This document shows positions 43,771 through 51,540 of a stretch of DNA of 64,000 nucleotides, one piece after another (the stretch's first letter is position 1; every line of letters begins with the position of its first letter). The DNA lies in contig CANRBC010000003.1 in NCBI GenBank assembly GCA_947628755.1, positions 1-64,000 of the forward strand, given 5' to 3'. The DNA comes from an uncultured Clostridia bacterium. Lineage in GTDB: Bacteria; Bacillota; Clostridia; Lachnospirales; CAG-274. A program made the position numbers and the translations under genes. The notes below the pieces were generated by a model. That model saw nothing but the letters and a program-made list of their open reading frames with translations. It searched no databases and was not told the DNA's origin.

Positions 43771-44317
43771 TAGTAATGTATTGCGAAAAATAAAGAAAAT
43801 AAAGGCTCTTGCGGAAAAAGGTATTGGGGGAGAAAAAGAAACCGCAATAAAAATGTATCATAGCCTAATGAAAAAATATAATCTTTCGGAAACAGAAATT
43901 GCAGAAGAGATTATTACAGAACATTGGTTTAAATATGATGGCACAAAAGTAAAGGAAACTTTATTACTGGATATATTCTACACGGTAACAGGAGATAATA
44001 ACTATATTACTTATATTGATAGGCGAAAGAGATTTGACCTTGGTATTAAATGTACTCAAGCTGAAGCGATGCAGATTGAATTTTTATTTAATTATTATTC
44101 CGAAAAATTGGATGAGGAATTAAAAGCCTTTATGTTAGCTTTCAGGTGGGCTAATAATTTGATGCCTGATAAGACAACTCGATGTTACACAGAAAATCCA
44201 GAAAAAAGACTTACAGATGAAGAAGAAAAGCTATGTAAAAAAGCAGATAATATATCTTATTTTTTAAATCATAATGCACGACCCTATGGCGCAATAGAAA
44301 AAAGAAAGGAGAAATAA
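43760..44317 (+). CDS. DUF2786-domain protein
   Basis: The protein has 185 residues. The N-terminal about 40 residues (LRKIKKIKALAEKGIGGEKE, TAIKMYHSLMKKYNLSETEI) match the DUF2786 helical domain found in phage and plasmid proteins; the rest is helical and of unknown role. ATG 43760 is preferred to ATG 43754, because AGAGG then has normal spacing. It ends 1 nt before the next gene, so it is part of an operon leading into parA. Confidence 0.7.
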   Translation: MTFDSNVLRKIKKIKALAEKGIGGEKETAIKMYHSLMKKYNLSETEIAEEIITEHWFKYDGTKVKETLLLDIFYTVTGDNNYITYIDRRKRFDLGIKCTQAEAMQIEFLFNYYSEKLDEELKAFMLAFRWANNLMPDKTTRCYTENPEKRLTDEEEKLCKKADNISYFLNHNARPYGAIEKRKEK

Positions 44318-44318
44318 G

Positions 44319-45038
44319 ATGAAAAATATTGATTTAGGCGAAACCATAGCTCAAAGAATAGGAGCTTTGGCACGAGAAAAAGGCGAGAGCGTAGATTTTG
44401 CCGCAGAAAACATCAGCAAACAAAATAAGTTATTACTTAAACCTGTTGACGCTATAATGCACGGATTATTTTACTATTCGGTAAATAATTATAATAAGAA
44501 CAGTATTAAAGGCGCAAGAAACATTATTAAAGATTTAACGCCTGCAACAACTATCGTAGTTATGCAAGCTATAGCTGATTACTTCGATACAACGGTTGAT
44601 AATATTATAAGTCAGCCGCAAAGCGAAAACAGATATTACACTTGGAACACAGAAGATAAAAAATATCAAGGCAAAGAGCATTTAACTTATGCTGAATGTT
44701 TCAATGAAGCAACAACCACGTTAATAAAAGAAAATTACAAATCTATTTTTATAGAAGAGTATGAATATCTTGATGTGAAACAAATATTATCTGAAATAAT
44801 TGATTATTATGATTTTTTATTAATCCTTGAACATATTGAAAAGAAAATACAGATAGATTATGAAGCAGATTGGTATATAAATGAAACGCGCAACCATATC
44901 AATAGCAATGCATTAAATGGATTGTATTCAGCTTTGTTAGATGTAATTGTAAAATTTTTAAGAAAAAACAATAATATGCCTAAAATAAAAAGAATAATAA
45001 GCGTAAAAGAAATCACAATTGGAGGAAAAGAAAAATGA
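44319..45038 (+). CDS. Hypothetical protein upstream of parA
   Basis: I do not recognise this 239-residue protein. The stretch at about 70-98 (LTPATTIVVMQAIADYFDTT, VDNI) resembles the second half of an XRE-type helix-turn-helix domain, so a DNA-binding role is possible. The remainder is helical with many Asp, Glu, Asn and Tyr. It overlaps parA by 4 nt (ATGA), indicating translational coupling to the partition genes. Confidence 0.6.
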   Translation: MKNIDLGETIAQRIGALAREKGESVDFAAENISKQNKLLLKPVDAIMHGLFYYSVNNYNKNSIKGARNIIKDLTPATTIVVMQAIADYFDTTVDNIISQPQSENRYYTWNTEDKKYQGKEHLTYAECFNEATTTLIKENYKSIFIEEYEYLDVKQILSEIIDYYDFLLILEHIEKKIQIDYEADWYINETRNHINSNALNGLYSALLDVIVKFLRKNNNMPKIKRIISVKEITIGGKEK

Positions 45039-45817
45039 AAAAGGTAATAGCTATAGCAAACCAAAAGGGCGGCGTTGGTAAAACTACCACAGCAATAAAT
45101 TTAGGAGCTTACTTAACTCAGATTGGATATAAGGTTTTGTTAATAGACGCTGACCCGCAGGGAAGTCTTACGACAGCTTTAGGTTGGTGTGCTGATAATT
45201 TACATAATACTTTAACTGACCTAATGGCAAATGTTATTAATCATCAGCCAGAAACAAAGTTTGAAGTCCTTCATCATAAGGAGGGTGTAGATTTAATTCC
45301 TTCAAACATCGAATTGTCGGGGATAGAATTAACTCTTGTTGGCGTAATGAGCAGAGAAACTGTTTTAAAAAGAGTAATTCAAAAATTTAAATCAGACTAT
45401 GACTTTATAATAATTGATTGTCAGCCATCTCTTGGTCTTTTGACAATTAACAGTCTTGTCGCTGCCGATGGCGTTATCGTTCCATCTAAAGCTGATGAAA
45501 CAAATATAGCAGGAGTTAAATCATTTTTAACAACTGTTCAAATGATTAAAGAAAGCTGCTTAAATGAAAACCTTAATGTAATAGGTATATTAATCACAAT
45601 GATTAATGCTCAGTGTAATTATCCAAAACATATTATGGAAAAATATAAAGAGTTGCCAATATTCACGGCAAAAATACCGCTAAGTATCAGAGCAGCGGAA
45701 TGTTGCAGTAAAGGTTGTAGTATATTTTTGCACGATAATAAGTGTAAGGTTGCCGGAGCTTATGTAAACTTTACAGAAGAATTTTTAAGGAGGATCTATA
45801 ATGGTGCACGGATATAG
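45035..45817 (+). CDS. parA: ParA-family partition ATPase
   Basis: This is a 260-residue Walker-type ATPase for plasmid or element segregation. The deviant Walker A reads NQKGGVGKTTTAINLGAYL (with the signature Lys), the A' motif LLIDADPQGSLTTALGW, and the B motif FIIIDCQPSLGLL. It lacks the N-terminal helix-turn-helix of type Ia ParA and is therefore Soj-like. GGAGG lies 9 nt upstream. It overlaps parB by 17 nt. Confidence 0.93.
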   Translation: MKKVIAIANQKGGVGKTTTAINLGAYLTQIGYKVLLIDADPQGSLTTALGWCADNLHNTLTDLMANVINHQPETKFEVLHHKEGVDLIPSNIELSGIELTLVGVMSRETVLKRVIQKFKSDYDFIIIDCQPSLGLLTINSLVAADGVIVPSKADETNIAGVKSFLTTVQMIKESCLNENLNVIGILITMINAQCNYPKHIMEKYKELPIFTAKIPLSIRAAECCSKGCSIFLHDNKCKVAGAYVNFTEEFLRRIYNGARI

Positions 45818-46661
45818 TAGCTTCTTCAACGGAGCAAAAAATAATAACAATTCCATAACTATACTAAACTTGTCAGAACTAACAAAGTTCGAAAACCATC
45901 CATTTAAGGTAACAGCCGATTCAACAATGCAGGAACTAGTGGACAGCATTGAGAAAAATGGAATATTAAATCCTATTCTTGTTCGTCCCGTTGGTAATAG
46001 CTATGAAATAATATCAGGGCATAGACGTGTGTTTGCAGCACAAGAGCTTAAATTGAAAGAAGCACCTTGTATTATTAAAGAAATGTCTGATGATGATGCA
46101 GTAATTGAAATGGTAGATAGTAATATTTATCGGTCGACTATACTGCCTAGCGAAAAAGCGTGGGCGTATAAAATGAAATATGACGCTCTGAAGCATCAAG
46201 GAAAAAAAGGAATACATACTGCCGAAGAAATTGGCAAAGACTTTGGCGATTGTGGACGACAAGTACAAAGATATATAAAACTTACAGCATTAATACCTGA
46301 ACTGTTGCAAGAAATAGATGCTGTCCCTGATAAAAGACTTATGGTTGGCGTAGCTCTTGCAAACTTATCACAGGATGAACAGAAAATTTTGTATAAATTT
46401 TTAGATGATGAAAATAAATTTCCATCACTTAAGCAAGCTACTATCATTCAACAAATGAGTGTGCAAAAAACATTTTCTGTTGACGTTCTTTCAGAGATTT
46501 TTTCAGAAGCTACGAAATCTAAGAATGAAAATTACAAAATTACACTTGAAGAAAAAATTTTAAAAAAATTTTTTTCAGGTAAAAGTAAAAAAGAAATTGA
46601 GCAAGAACTTATGGAAATTGTTACCGAACATTTCAAAAAAATTGGCAACACTCTTTACTAA
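45801..46661 (+). CDS. parB: ParB/Spo0J-family partition protein
   Basis: This is a 286-residue ParB-type centromere-binding protein, in an operon with parA. The N-terminal domain (about 25-115) has STMQELVDSIEKNGILNPIL, VRPVGNSYEIISGHRRVFAA with the GHRR CTP-binding motif, and EMVDSNIYRSTILPSEKAWA. A helix-turn-helix region follows (about 125-170), and the C-terminal part is lysine-rich. It is followed by a terminator and a hairpin cluster that may contain its binding site. Confidence 0.92.
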   Translation: MVHGYSSFFNGAKNNNNSITILNLSELTKFENHPFKVTADSTMQELVDSIEKNGILNPILVRPVGNSYEIISGHRRVFAAQELKLKEAPCIIKEMSDDDAVIEMVDSNIYRSTILPSEKAWAYKMKYDALKHQGKKGIHTAEEIGKDFGDCGRQVQRYIKLTALIPELLQEIDAVPDKRLMVGVALANLSQDEQKILYKFLDDENKFPSLKQATIIQQMSVQKTFSVDVLSEIFSEATKSKNENYKITLEEKILKKFFSGKSKKEIEQELMEIVTEHFKKIGNTLY

Positions 46662-46670
46662 AAACATTCA

Positions 46671-46731
46671 GCCTCGAAAGAGGCAAGTGGGTAAGGCGGA
46701 TTCTCCGCCCTACCCGCCCTACGGGGTTTTT
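46671..46731 (+). terminator. Terminator cluster after parB
   Basis: Three adjacent hairpins: GCCTC-GAAA-GAGGC (46671-46684, GNRA loop), GGGTA..GGCGGA-TTC-TCCGCC..TACCC (46689-46715) and CCC-TAC-GGGG followed by five T (46717-46731). The last is a classic terminator; the middle one is unusually GC-rich for the element. Confidence 0.75.
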
Positions 46732-46736
46732 AGAAA

Positions 46737-46796
46737 CTAGCAAGCATTGGTTATGACTGACAAAACAGCCATAACCGCTTGCTAGGGAAATTCCCT
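46737..46796. other. Long bulged palindrome, candidate oriT or partition site
   Basis: CTAGCAAGC (46737-46745) pairs with GCTTGCTAG (46777-46785), and GGTTATG (46749-46755) with CATAACC (46770-46776); a 3-nt bulge (ATT) and a 14-nt loop complete the hairpin. A second palindrome, GGGAAATTCCC, follows at 46786-46796. It lies 56 nt before mobC, the usual place of an origin of transfer, and directly after parB, the usual place of a parS site. Confidence 0.5.
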
Positions 46797-46852
46797 AATA
46801 CCCTTATTTTAATTTTTTTGATTTAATATAATTTTTAAACGGAGATGATTAA

Positions 46853-47224
46853 ATGCCTAAAGGGAAAAATTATAACAAACTTCCGAGAAATTTTAGAATC
46901 TTTGCGCGATTGAATTCCATTGAAGAGGAAATCTTAAGAAAAAAAATGAGTGCAGCAGGCTACACTAGTCGCTCTGGATTTTTAAGGAGTTTAATTTTAT
47001 ATAAAAAAATTTATCACATTGATACTGTTCCGCTTCGTCAAGAGTTGAACAACATAGATGTCGGTCTTGCACGAATCGGAAATAACATAAATCAGATTGC
47101 ACGGCGTGTCAATGCTACGCAGAAAATTTATTCAGACGATATAGTTGAGATAAAAAATCAACTTGACAGTCTGAATGAAGTTATGGGTCAGGTATTCAAA
47201 AAACTTGAACAGCTTGGAATATAA
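46853..47224 (+). CDS. mobC: MobC-family relaxosome accessory protein
   Basis: The protein has 123 residues. The N-terminal ribbon-helix-helix-like half (RIFARLNSIEEEILRKKMSA, AGYTSRSGFLRSLIL) is followed by the MobC motif GLARIGNNINQIARRVNATQ, which in mobilization systems helps the relaxase open DNA at oriT. GGAGATG is 9 nt upstream. It is the first gene after the candidate oriT; the relaxase gene lies 2.3 kb downstream, separated by cargo genes. Confidence 0.88.
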   Translation: MPKGKNYNKLPRNFRIFARLNSIEEEILRKKMSAAGYTSRSGFLRSLILYKKIYHIDTVPLRQELNNIDVGLARIGNNINQIARRVNATQKIYSDDIVEIKNQLDSLNEVMGQVFKKLEQLGI

Positions 47225-47244
47225 ACAAAAGGAGAAAAAATATA

Positions 47245-47412
47245 ATGAGAAAGACTGCACCTATATTGGATGAGAAAATTGCAAGAAATTGTTACGATAG
47301 CAATGATGAAAATACAACTGCGTGGGACGATACGTACAGAAACTTAATGCTTAAATGTGCCAACATCAATGCCGTCCTCGGTCAGATTTACAGACGAGGA
47401 GTACGGCTGTAA
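47245..47412 (+). CDS. Small hypothetical protein (55 aa)
   Basis: A short reading frame with a strong AAAGGAG site, 20 nt after mobC, encoding 55 residues with LDEKIARNCYDSNDENTTAW in the first half and LKCANINAVLGQIYRRGVRL at the end. I recognise no family. Similar small proteins are common between mobC and relaxase genes in such elements. Confidence 0.6.
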   Translation: MRKTAPILDEKIARNCYDSNDENTTAWDDTYRNLMLKCANINAVLGQIYRRGVRL

Positions 47413-47445
47413 TGTTGATTATATTTTTAGGAAAGAGGTACAACT

Positions 47446-47691
47446 ATGTGGATAAAAGATTTGGACGGAAATTTATTAAATTTGAATAATTCAATTTTAA
47501 TTCGATTGGTATCGAATATGAGATATGAAATAGAAGTGTTAATGCAAAATGGAGGAATATATACACTGTATAGTTCGTCATTAAAAGTAAAGGTTCAAAC
47601 TGTAAAAATAGAACTTGAAAAATTATTAAGGAGTAATGAATGTCCAAGTTTTATAGAATTAAATGAAATACTCACATTATGTGGATGGTAG
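47446..47691 (+). CDS. Hypothetical protein (81 aa)
   Basis: This is an 81-residue protein with a good AAAGAGG site. The first 50 residues are predicted beta-rich (MWIKDLDGNLLNLNNSILI, RYEIEVLMQNGGIYTLYSSS). The pattern resembles small phage or ICE-encoded proteins that describe a value or locus, but no function can be given. Confidence 0.6.
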   Translation: MWIKDLDGNLLNLNNSILIRLVSNMRYEIEVLMQNGGIYTLYSSSLKVKVQTVKIELEKLLRSNECPSFIELNEILTLCGW

Positions 47692-47737
47692 GGAGAATAA
47701 ACGATGTTGGAGATTTATAAAAGGAGGTTTATTAAAA

Positions 47738-47995
47738 ATGATAAATACTAGAATTGAATGGTGAGACAGCACTTGGAATCCTGTAACAGGCTGCCGCCAC
47801 TGGTGCGAGTATTGTTACGCACGGAGGATAGCGGAGAGATTTCGCCCGTTTGATTTGCCACACATTACAGAGGTCGGAGTATTAAAAGGCATTAATGAGC
47901 TGGCTGCACCGATAATCACAGAATGCAAAGACGGAAAAGAGAGAATATGCGCAGAGAGCTTCCGTGGGAGGTATAAGAGTGTCAGAAAAAATTAA
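47738..47995 (+). pseudogene. Broken phage Gp37/Gp68-like (DUF5131) gene
   Basis: After AAGGAGG and ATG the frame reads MINTRIEW, a TGA stop (47762-47764), then DSTWNPVTGCRHWCEYCYAR and RIAERFRPFDLPH on to a TAA at 47993. IEWxDxTWNPVTGC with a CxxxxCxxC cluster is the start of the DUF5131 radical-SAM-like phage protein family, normally about 250 residues. Here the stop replaces the residue after IEW, and the gene is cut to 85 codons, running into the next gene. Confidence 0.8.
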
Positions 47996-48170
47996 ACCTT
48001 GCCCTTTCTGTGGCAGCGATGAAGTAAATCTTATGATTGATAGACCTAATAATTTGTTTAGTAATTGTTATAAGGTTATATGCTTTGGTTGTCAAGCAAC
48101 TTCGGCGTTGAAGGAGACTGGAGGAATGGCAATTGAAGCGTGGAACAGGAGGAAAGAAAATGACAAATAA
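47979..48170 (+). CDS. Lar-like zinc-ribbon protein (restriction alleviation family)
   Basis: This is a 63-residue protein with KPCPFCGSDEVNL and VICFGCQATSALKE followed by IEAWNRRKEN. That matches the Lar family of small phage zinc-ribbon proteins, named for alleviation of restriction in Rac prophage. The GTG at 47979 lies 8 nt after GGGAGG, inside the 3' end of the DUF5131 remnant. It overlaps the next gene by 11 nt. The anti-restriction role is known for the named member and only inferred here. Confidence 0.75.
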   Translation: MSEKIKPCPFCGSDEVNLMIDRPNNLFSNCYKVICFGCQATSALKETGGMAIEAWNRRKENDK

Positions 48171-48540
48171 TTTTAACGACACAAAATATTATTTGCGAAA
48201 AAGAGGAGAAATGTGCAACGCTGTAGATTGCGACCAATGCCCTTTATCGGAGATTAATAATGGAAAAAAGTTGGGGTGTGACCAATATGAGGAGAGATTC
48301 CCCGAGGAGGCTATTGCCAAGGTTAAGGCATGGCATGAAAAAAAATATAAGAAATATACATATCGGGATGATTTTTTTAGTAAATTTCCTAATGCCAAAA
48401 GAGATACAGAAGGTAATCCTATGGATAGCGTTACTTCGGAAACAATACCCGCTTGCAGCCTTTACCCCGAAATAAAAGATAAGTGTACAGAATGCAGCGA
48501 CTGTGAGATTTGCTGGGATATGAAAAAGGAGCGAGAATAA
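48160..48540 (+). CDS. Cysteine-rich hypothetical cargo protein
   Basis: The protein has 126 residues and two Cys clusters: GEMCNAVDCDQCPLSEINNG near the N-terminus and CSLYPEIKDKCTECSDCEIC near the C-terminus. It probably binds metal. The first half resembles short phage-type zinc-ribbon proteins seen beside Lar-like genes; no function is known. GGAGG lies 8 nt before ATG 48160. It shares one base with the next start (TAATG), so the two are coupled. Confidence 0.65.
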   Translation: MTNNFNDTKYYLRKRGEMCNAVDCDQCPLSEINNGKKLGCDQYEERFPEEAIAKVKAWHEKKYKKYTYRDDFFSKFPNAKRDTEGNPMDSVTSETIPACSLYPEIKDKCTECSDCEICWDMKKERE

Positions 48541-49064
48541 TGACTGAAATAATAGAATATTGTTCAAACTGCAACCGTGAGGTTGATATGATATGGGACA
48601 TAGAAAGGGACGGGTATAAAGCATATTGCCCGCACTGCGGAGAGCTGCTGATGTTGTGTTCTGAATGTCCACACAGGCATGAGGGCGATGTTACAGCCGC
48701 CTGCGATTTTGACGGCGAAAGTGATGGTTGCAGATTTAATGAAAACAATTTAGAACATAAAAGTGATGTCCTTGAAATTATTATACACTATGGATTTTCT
48801 GCACAGCTTGACCAACTTACTGAGGAATGCGCAGAGCTCATACAAGCTATAAATAAACATAAGAGAGCCTGTGGAAATGGACAGCCTGTACAAATAAACA
48901 AATTAAAAGCTTTAACAAATGTTTTAGAAGAGATTGCAGATGTTGAAGTAGTAATAGACCAGTTAAAAGCCTATACGCCTGACAATACAATAATAATCAA
49001 CGATATTAAGGAAAAAAAGATACAAAGGCAGCTTAACAGAATAAAGGAGGAAACGAAAGAATAA
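48540..49064 (+). CDS. Zinc-ribbon plus MazG-like nucleotide pyrophosphohydrolase
   Basis: This is a 174-residue fusion. The N-terminal part (about 1-65) has paired cysteines (YCSNCNREV, YCPHCGELLMLCSECPHR). The C-terminal part (about 75-165) shows the MazG helical pattern LDQLTEECAELIQAINKHKR and VLEEIADVEVVIDQL, giving the EExxE and ExxD metal ligands. MazG-like enzymes hydrolyse (d)NTPs and are frequent in phages and mobile elements. It overlaps both neighbours by 1 nt. Confidence 0.8.
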   Translation: MTEIIEYCSNCNREVDMIWDIERDGYKAYCPHCGELLMLCSECPHRHEGDVTAACDFDGESDGCRFNENNLEHKSDVLEIIIHYGFSAQLDQLTEECAELIQAINKHKRACGNGQPVQINKLKALTNVLEEIADVEVVIDQLKAYTPDNTIIINDIKEKKIQRQLNRIKEETKE

Positions 49065-49465
49065 TGAGGGAAATACTATCTAGGGCGAAAAGTACGGAAA
49101 AAATGATAAAACCCATAGGCGATTGGGTATATGGGTTTTACGTCTGTATGAACGGCAAATATAAGATTTATAATAAAGATTTCCCGATGGAAGGTTGGAG
49201 TAACTGTCGTGTAGACCCCGAAACTGTCGGGCAGTACATAGGAAAGCTTGATATGAGTGAAAATCAAATTTTTGAAGGCGATATATTATACGCTTTTATG
49301 GCATACGGAACGGAAATCGGAAAAGTTGTATATAACATAGAAGCAGCGGGATATTATTTAGAAACTGACGAAGGGCTTATTGGTTTTGACGAATTAAAAA
49401 GCTCAGATATTGTGATTGTAGGAAACATATACGACAACCCAAATTTATTGGAGGTGAAAGAATGA
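49064..49465 (+). CDS. YopX-family protein
   Basis: This is a 133-residue protein of the YopX family of phage and ICE proteins. The key segment is VDPETVGQYIGKLDMSENQI followed by FEGDILYAF, then a beta-rich C-terminal half ending IVGNIYDNPNLL. Function is unknown. It begins on the last base of the preceding stop (TAATG). The relaxase gene follows after 52 nt containing a fresh AAGGAGG site. Confidence 0.8.
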   Translation: MREILSRAKSTEKMIKPIGDWVYGFYVCMNGKYKIYNKDFPMEGWSNCRVDPETVGQYIGKLDMSENQIFEGDILYAFMAYGTEIGKVVYNIEAAGYYLETDEGLIGFDELKSSDIVIVGNIYDNPNLLEVKE

Positions 49466-49517
49466 GCATATTTAATATTTAGGAAGGGAACATTAGAACG
49501 TAGGAAGGAGGAATAAT

Positions 49518-50969
49518 ATGGCAACGACGAAAATAATAAATATAATTGCTCATCCACAAAGAGCTGTGGACTATATTTGCAATCCTAAAAAGACAGACGA
49601 GCAAACTCTTATCTATACACAAGGCTGCAATATTCACAATATAAACTATACCTTTGACCGTATGCAAAGAAATGTATACGAAAATAAAGACATAACAATG
49701 ATATGGAAAGGCAACAAGGCTTATCATTTGATACAGTCTTTTAAGCCAGGGGAAGTTGATAAAGAAACAGCTCATAAAATCGGACAGGAGTGGGCTGATA
49801 AAATACTGGAAGGAAAATACAGCTATGTTCTTTCAACTCACGTTGACAAAGGTCATATACATAATCACATTATATTCTGCTCCGCTGACAATATGGGCAA
49901 GGGACGGTACAATAGCTGCACAAAAGAAAGACACCGAAGAGAGCGGTTGAATGACGAATTGTGTAAACAATATGGTTTGTCTGTTGTATCTGTTAAAAGC
50001 CGTGGTGGTCTAACCTATAATCAATGGGAAGAAAGTAAAAAAGGCTTTAACTGGTATAAAAAGATAAGAAGTGACATTGATGCTTGTATTAATATCGCTC
50101 AAAGTTACGATGATTTTATTGCACTGATGAAAGACAGAGATTATGTAATAAACGACAACAGAAAATATATTACCTTCAAGCCCAAAGATAAGGAAAGACC
50201 TGTCAGGGGCAAGGCTGAAACTCTTGGAGAAAAATATACAAGAGAAGCTATTAAGGAGCGTATCAACGAGAGAACATTATCTTCTATGTTCAGCAAATCC
50301 GCGCAAAGCCAGACTTACAAACGCAAGCCTAAATCTATATCCGCAGATGATATTATCAAAAACAGAAAGCCATCTATTATAGACTTAAAAAGAGAGGATA
50401 TACAGGCTTCTGTCGGTTTGACGAAATGGGCACGGAAACATAACCTGAATAATGCCAACGACCTTTTGAATATGGCTCGCTCTATGGGCTATACATCAAT
50501 GCAGGCTGTTACCGTAAGAGTGCGTAACACTGATGAGCGCATTAAAGAACTAAAAGACCATAATGATAAGATAGAGCAAAAAATTATAAGTAACAGAGTG
50601 GCAATAGGATATTTGAGGGATTATATTGACCTCAAAAAATATGATGAGGCTTATAAAAGAGCTGCGGACCCTGAGATATACTTTGAAAGATTTGATAGTC
50701 AGTTAATGCTGTTTGATGAAGCAGAAAGCTATCTCAAATCAGTAGGATTAACAAACATAGATAAAAATACACTTATAGAACTGCAAAACAATATAGCTAC
50801 ACTGGAAGCACAGCAAAAGGCTAATATTGATGAAATAAAGCGCATTAATGATAATATAAAGGATACAAGATATATACAAGAACAATGGGAGCTTTTTGAA
50901 AGCAGTAGCAGAATGGATAATATAGAGCAAGCTGTTAAAAATGCAAATAAGGATTTAAAACTTGATTAA
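49518..50969 (+). CDS. Relaxase/mobilization nuclease, MOBP type
   Basis: This 483-residue DNA relaxase nicks oriT and pilots the single strand during conjugative transfer. The N-terminal domain (about 1-200) contains the metal-binding HxxxxHxHN-type motif in STHVDKGHIHNHIIFCSADN. The catalytic Tyr is probably one of those near the N-terminus (for example AVDYICNPKKT). The C-terminal 250 residues are charged and coiled-coil-like. A plasmid-style partner MobC is encoded upstream. AAGGAGG precedes the ATG. Confidence 0.92.
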   Translation: MATTKIINIIAHPQRAVDYICNPKKTDEQTLIYTQGCNIHNINYTFDRMQRNVYENKDITMIWKGNKAYHLIQSFKPGEVDKETAHKIGQEWADKILEGKYSYVLSTHVDKGHIHNHIIFCSADNMGKGRYNSCTKERHRRERLNDELCKQYGLSVVSVKSRGGLTYNQWEESKKGFNWYKKIRSDIDACINIAQSYDDFIALMKDRDYVINDNRKYITFKPKDKERPVRGKAETLGEKYTREAIKERINERTLSSMFSKSAQSQTYKRKPKSISADDIIKNRKPSIIDLKREDIQASVGLTKWARKHNLNNANDLLNMARSMGYTSMQAVTVRVRNTDERIKELKDHNDKIEQKIISNRVAIGYLRDYIDLKKYDEAYKRAADPEIYFERFDSQLMLFDEAESYLKSVGLTNIDKNTLIELQNNIATLEAQQKANIDEIKRINDNIKDTRYIQEQWELFESSSRMDNIEQAVKNANKDLKLD

Positions 50970-50972
50970 CAT

Positions 50973-51001
50973 TTGACACGCCGTTCAACGGGTGGTATGA
51001 T
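50973..51001 (+). promoter_or_regulatory. Promoter with built-in operator for the small HTH gene
   Basis: TTGACA (50973-50978), 17 nt, TATGAT (50996-51001). The spacer contains the perfect inverted repeat CCGTT-C-AACGG (50981-50991), an ideal place for repressor binding, possibly by the HTH protein itself. Confidence 0.75.
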
Positions 51002-51034
51002 ATATTTATAATTTCATAAGAAAGGATTAATATT

Positions 51035-51223
51035 ATGAATTTTAATACAATAAAAGAAGCAAGAGAATATGTAGGCATATCACAGCGAAGGATGAGCGAT
51101 TTACTTGGTATTCCGGTAAGGACAATAGAAAACTGGGATAGTGGCAGCAGGCAACCTACGGAATGGGTCAAAAACCTTGTTATAGATAAACTTATAGAGC
51201 TAAAAAATAAAGGTGTAATTTAG
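51035..51223 (+). CDS. Small helix-turn-helix protein (62 aa)
   Basis: A one-domain DNA-binding protein with TIKEAREYVGISQRRMSDLL and GIPVRTIENWDSGSRQPTEW, an XRE/antitoxin-like fold with the recognition helix at VRTIENW. Given the operator in its own promoter, autorepression is likely. It sits directly upstream of the toxin-like RNA locus and may also influence it; that is only positional. Confidence 0.75.
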   Translation: MNFNTIKEAREYVGISQRRMSDLLGIPVRTIENWDSGSRQPTEWVKNLVIDKLIELKNKGVI

Positions 51224-51233
51224 CACAAAATAT

Positions 51234-51262
51234 TTGTTTTTTTCTGCTTTTTGTGTTATACT
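51234..51262 (+). promoter_or_regulatory. Promoter of the small-peptide mRNA
   Basis: TTGTTT (51234-51239), 17 nt, TATACT (51257-51262) with extended TG-T motif; start predicted near 51269, giving a 53-nt leader before the peptide gene. Confidence 0.75.
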
Positions 51263-51282
51263 AATATTGGCACTTTGCTAAG

Positions 51283-51320
51283 GGTGGTTAGTCGAGCTTC
51301 CTGTAAAGGAGGTGAGGCTC
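51283..51320 (+). promoter_or_regulatory. Leader elements: long-range pairing arm and SD-sequestering hairpin
   Basis: GGTGGTTAGTCG (51283-51294) is exactly complementary to CGACTAACCACC at 51481-51492 in the same RNA, a 5'-3' long-distance stem. Immediately after it, CTTCCT (51297-51302) pairs with the Shine-Dalgarno AGGAGG (51307-51312) through loop GTAA, with outer GAG/CTC pairs. Full-length RNA would thus be translationally locked. Confidence 0.7.
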
Positions 51321-51321
51321 T

Positions 51322-51441
51322 ATGAATGGATATGAACTTTTTTATATTGTTTGTACTTTAAGATACTATGTATCAAAAGTTCATTCTTATATAAGATATA
51401 TATTTATACATAGAAAAAACCGCCCATCTAGTAGCAAATAG
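51322..51441 (+). CDS. 39-aa peptide, candidate type I toxin
   Basis: A short frame behind AAAGGAGGTGAG encodes 39 residues: MNGYELFYIVCTLRYYVSKV, then HSYIRYIFIHRKNRPSSSK. The first two thirds are hydrophobic/aromatic and the tail is basic and polar, a composition seen in membrane-active toxins of type I systems. The opening MxxYExL recalls putative holin-like toxins, but that is weak. The gene has its own promoter, a locked leader and a convergent antisense promoter. It lies between the HTH gene and the minus-strand operon of the mobile element. Confidence 0.55.
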   Translation: MNGYELFYIVCTLRYYVSKVHSYIRYIFIHRKNRPSSSK

Positions 51442-51452
51442 GAGGCGGTTTT
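51416..51452. terminator. Bidirectional terminator overlapping the peptide stop codon
   Basis: AAAACCGCC (51416-51424) pairs with GGCGGTTTT (51444-51452). Both strands end in T runs, so it can stop the antisense RNA and, less efficiently, the peptide mRNA. Confidence 0.75.
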
Positions 51453-51510
51453 AACTTTTGGGCATTTGCCTATAACCCGCCGACTAACCACCTTTAAAGT
51501 GGGGTGTCGG

Positions 51511-51540
51511 AGGGAGTGAGTATAAATCTCACTCCCTTTT
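51511..51540 (+). terminator. Distal terminator of the peptide mRNA
   Basis: GGGAGTGAG (51512-51520) pairs with CTCACTCCC (51528-51536), loop TATAAAT, then four T. An mRNA ending here includes the long-range pairing arm at 51481-51492. Confidence 0.8.
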
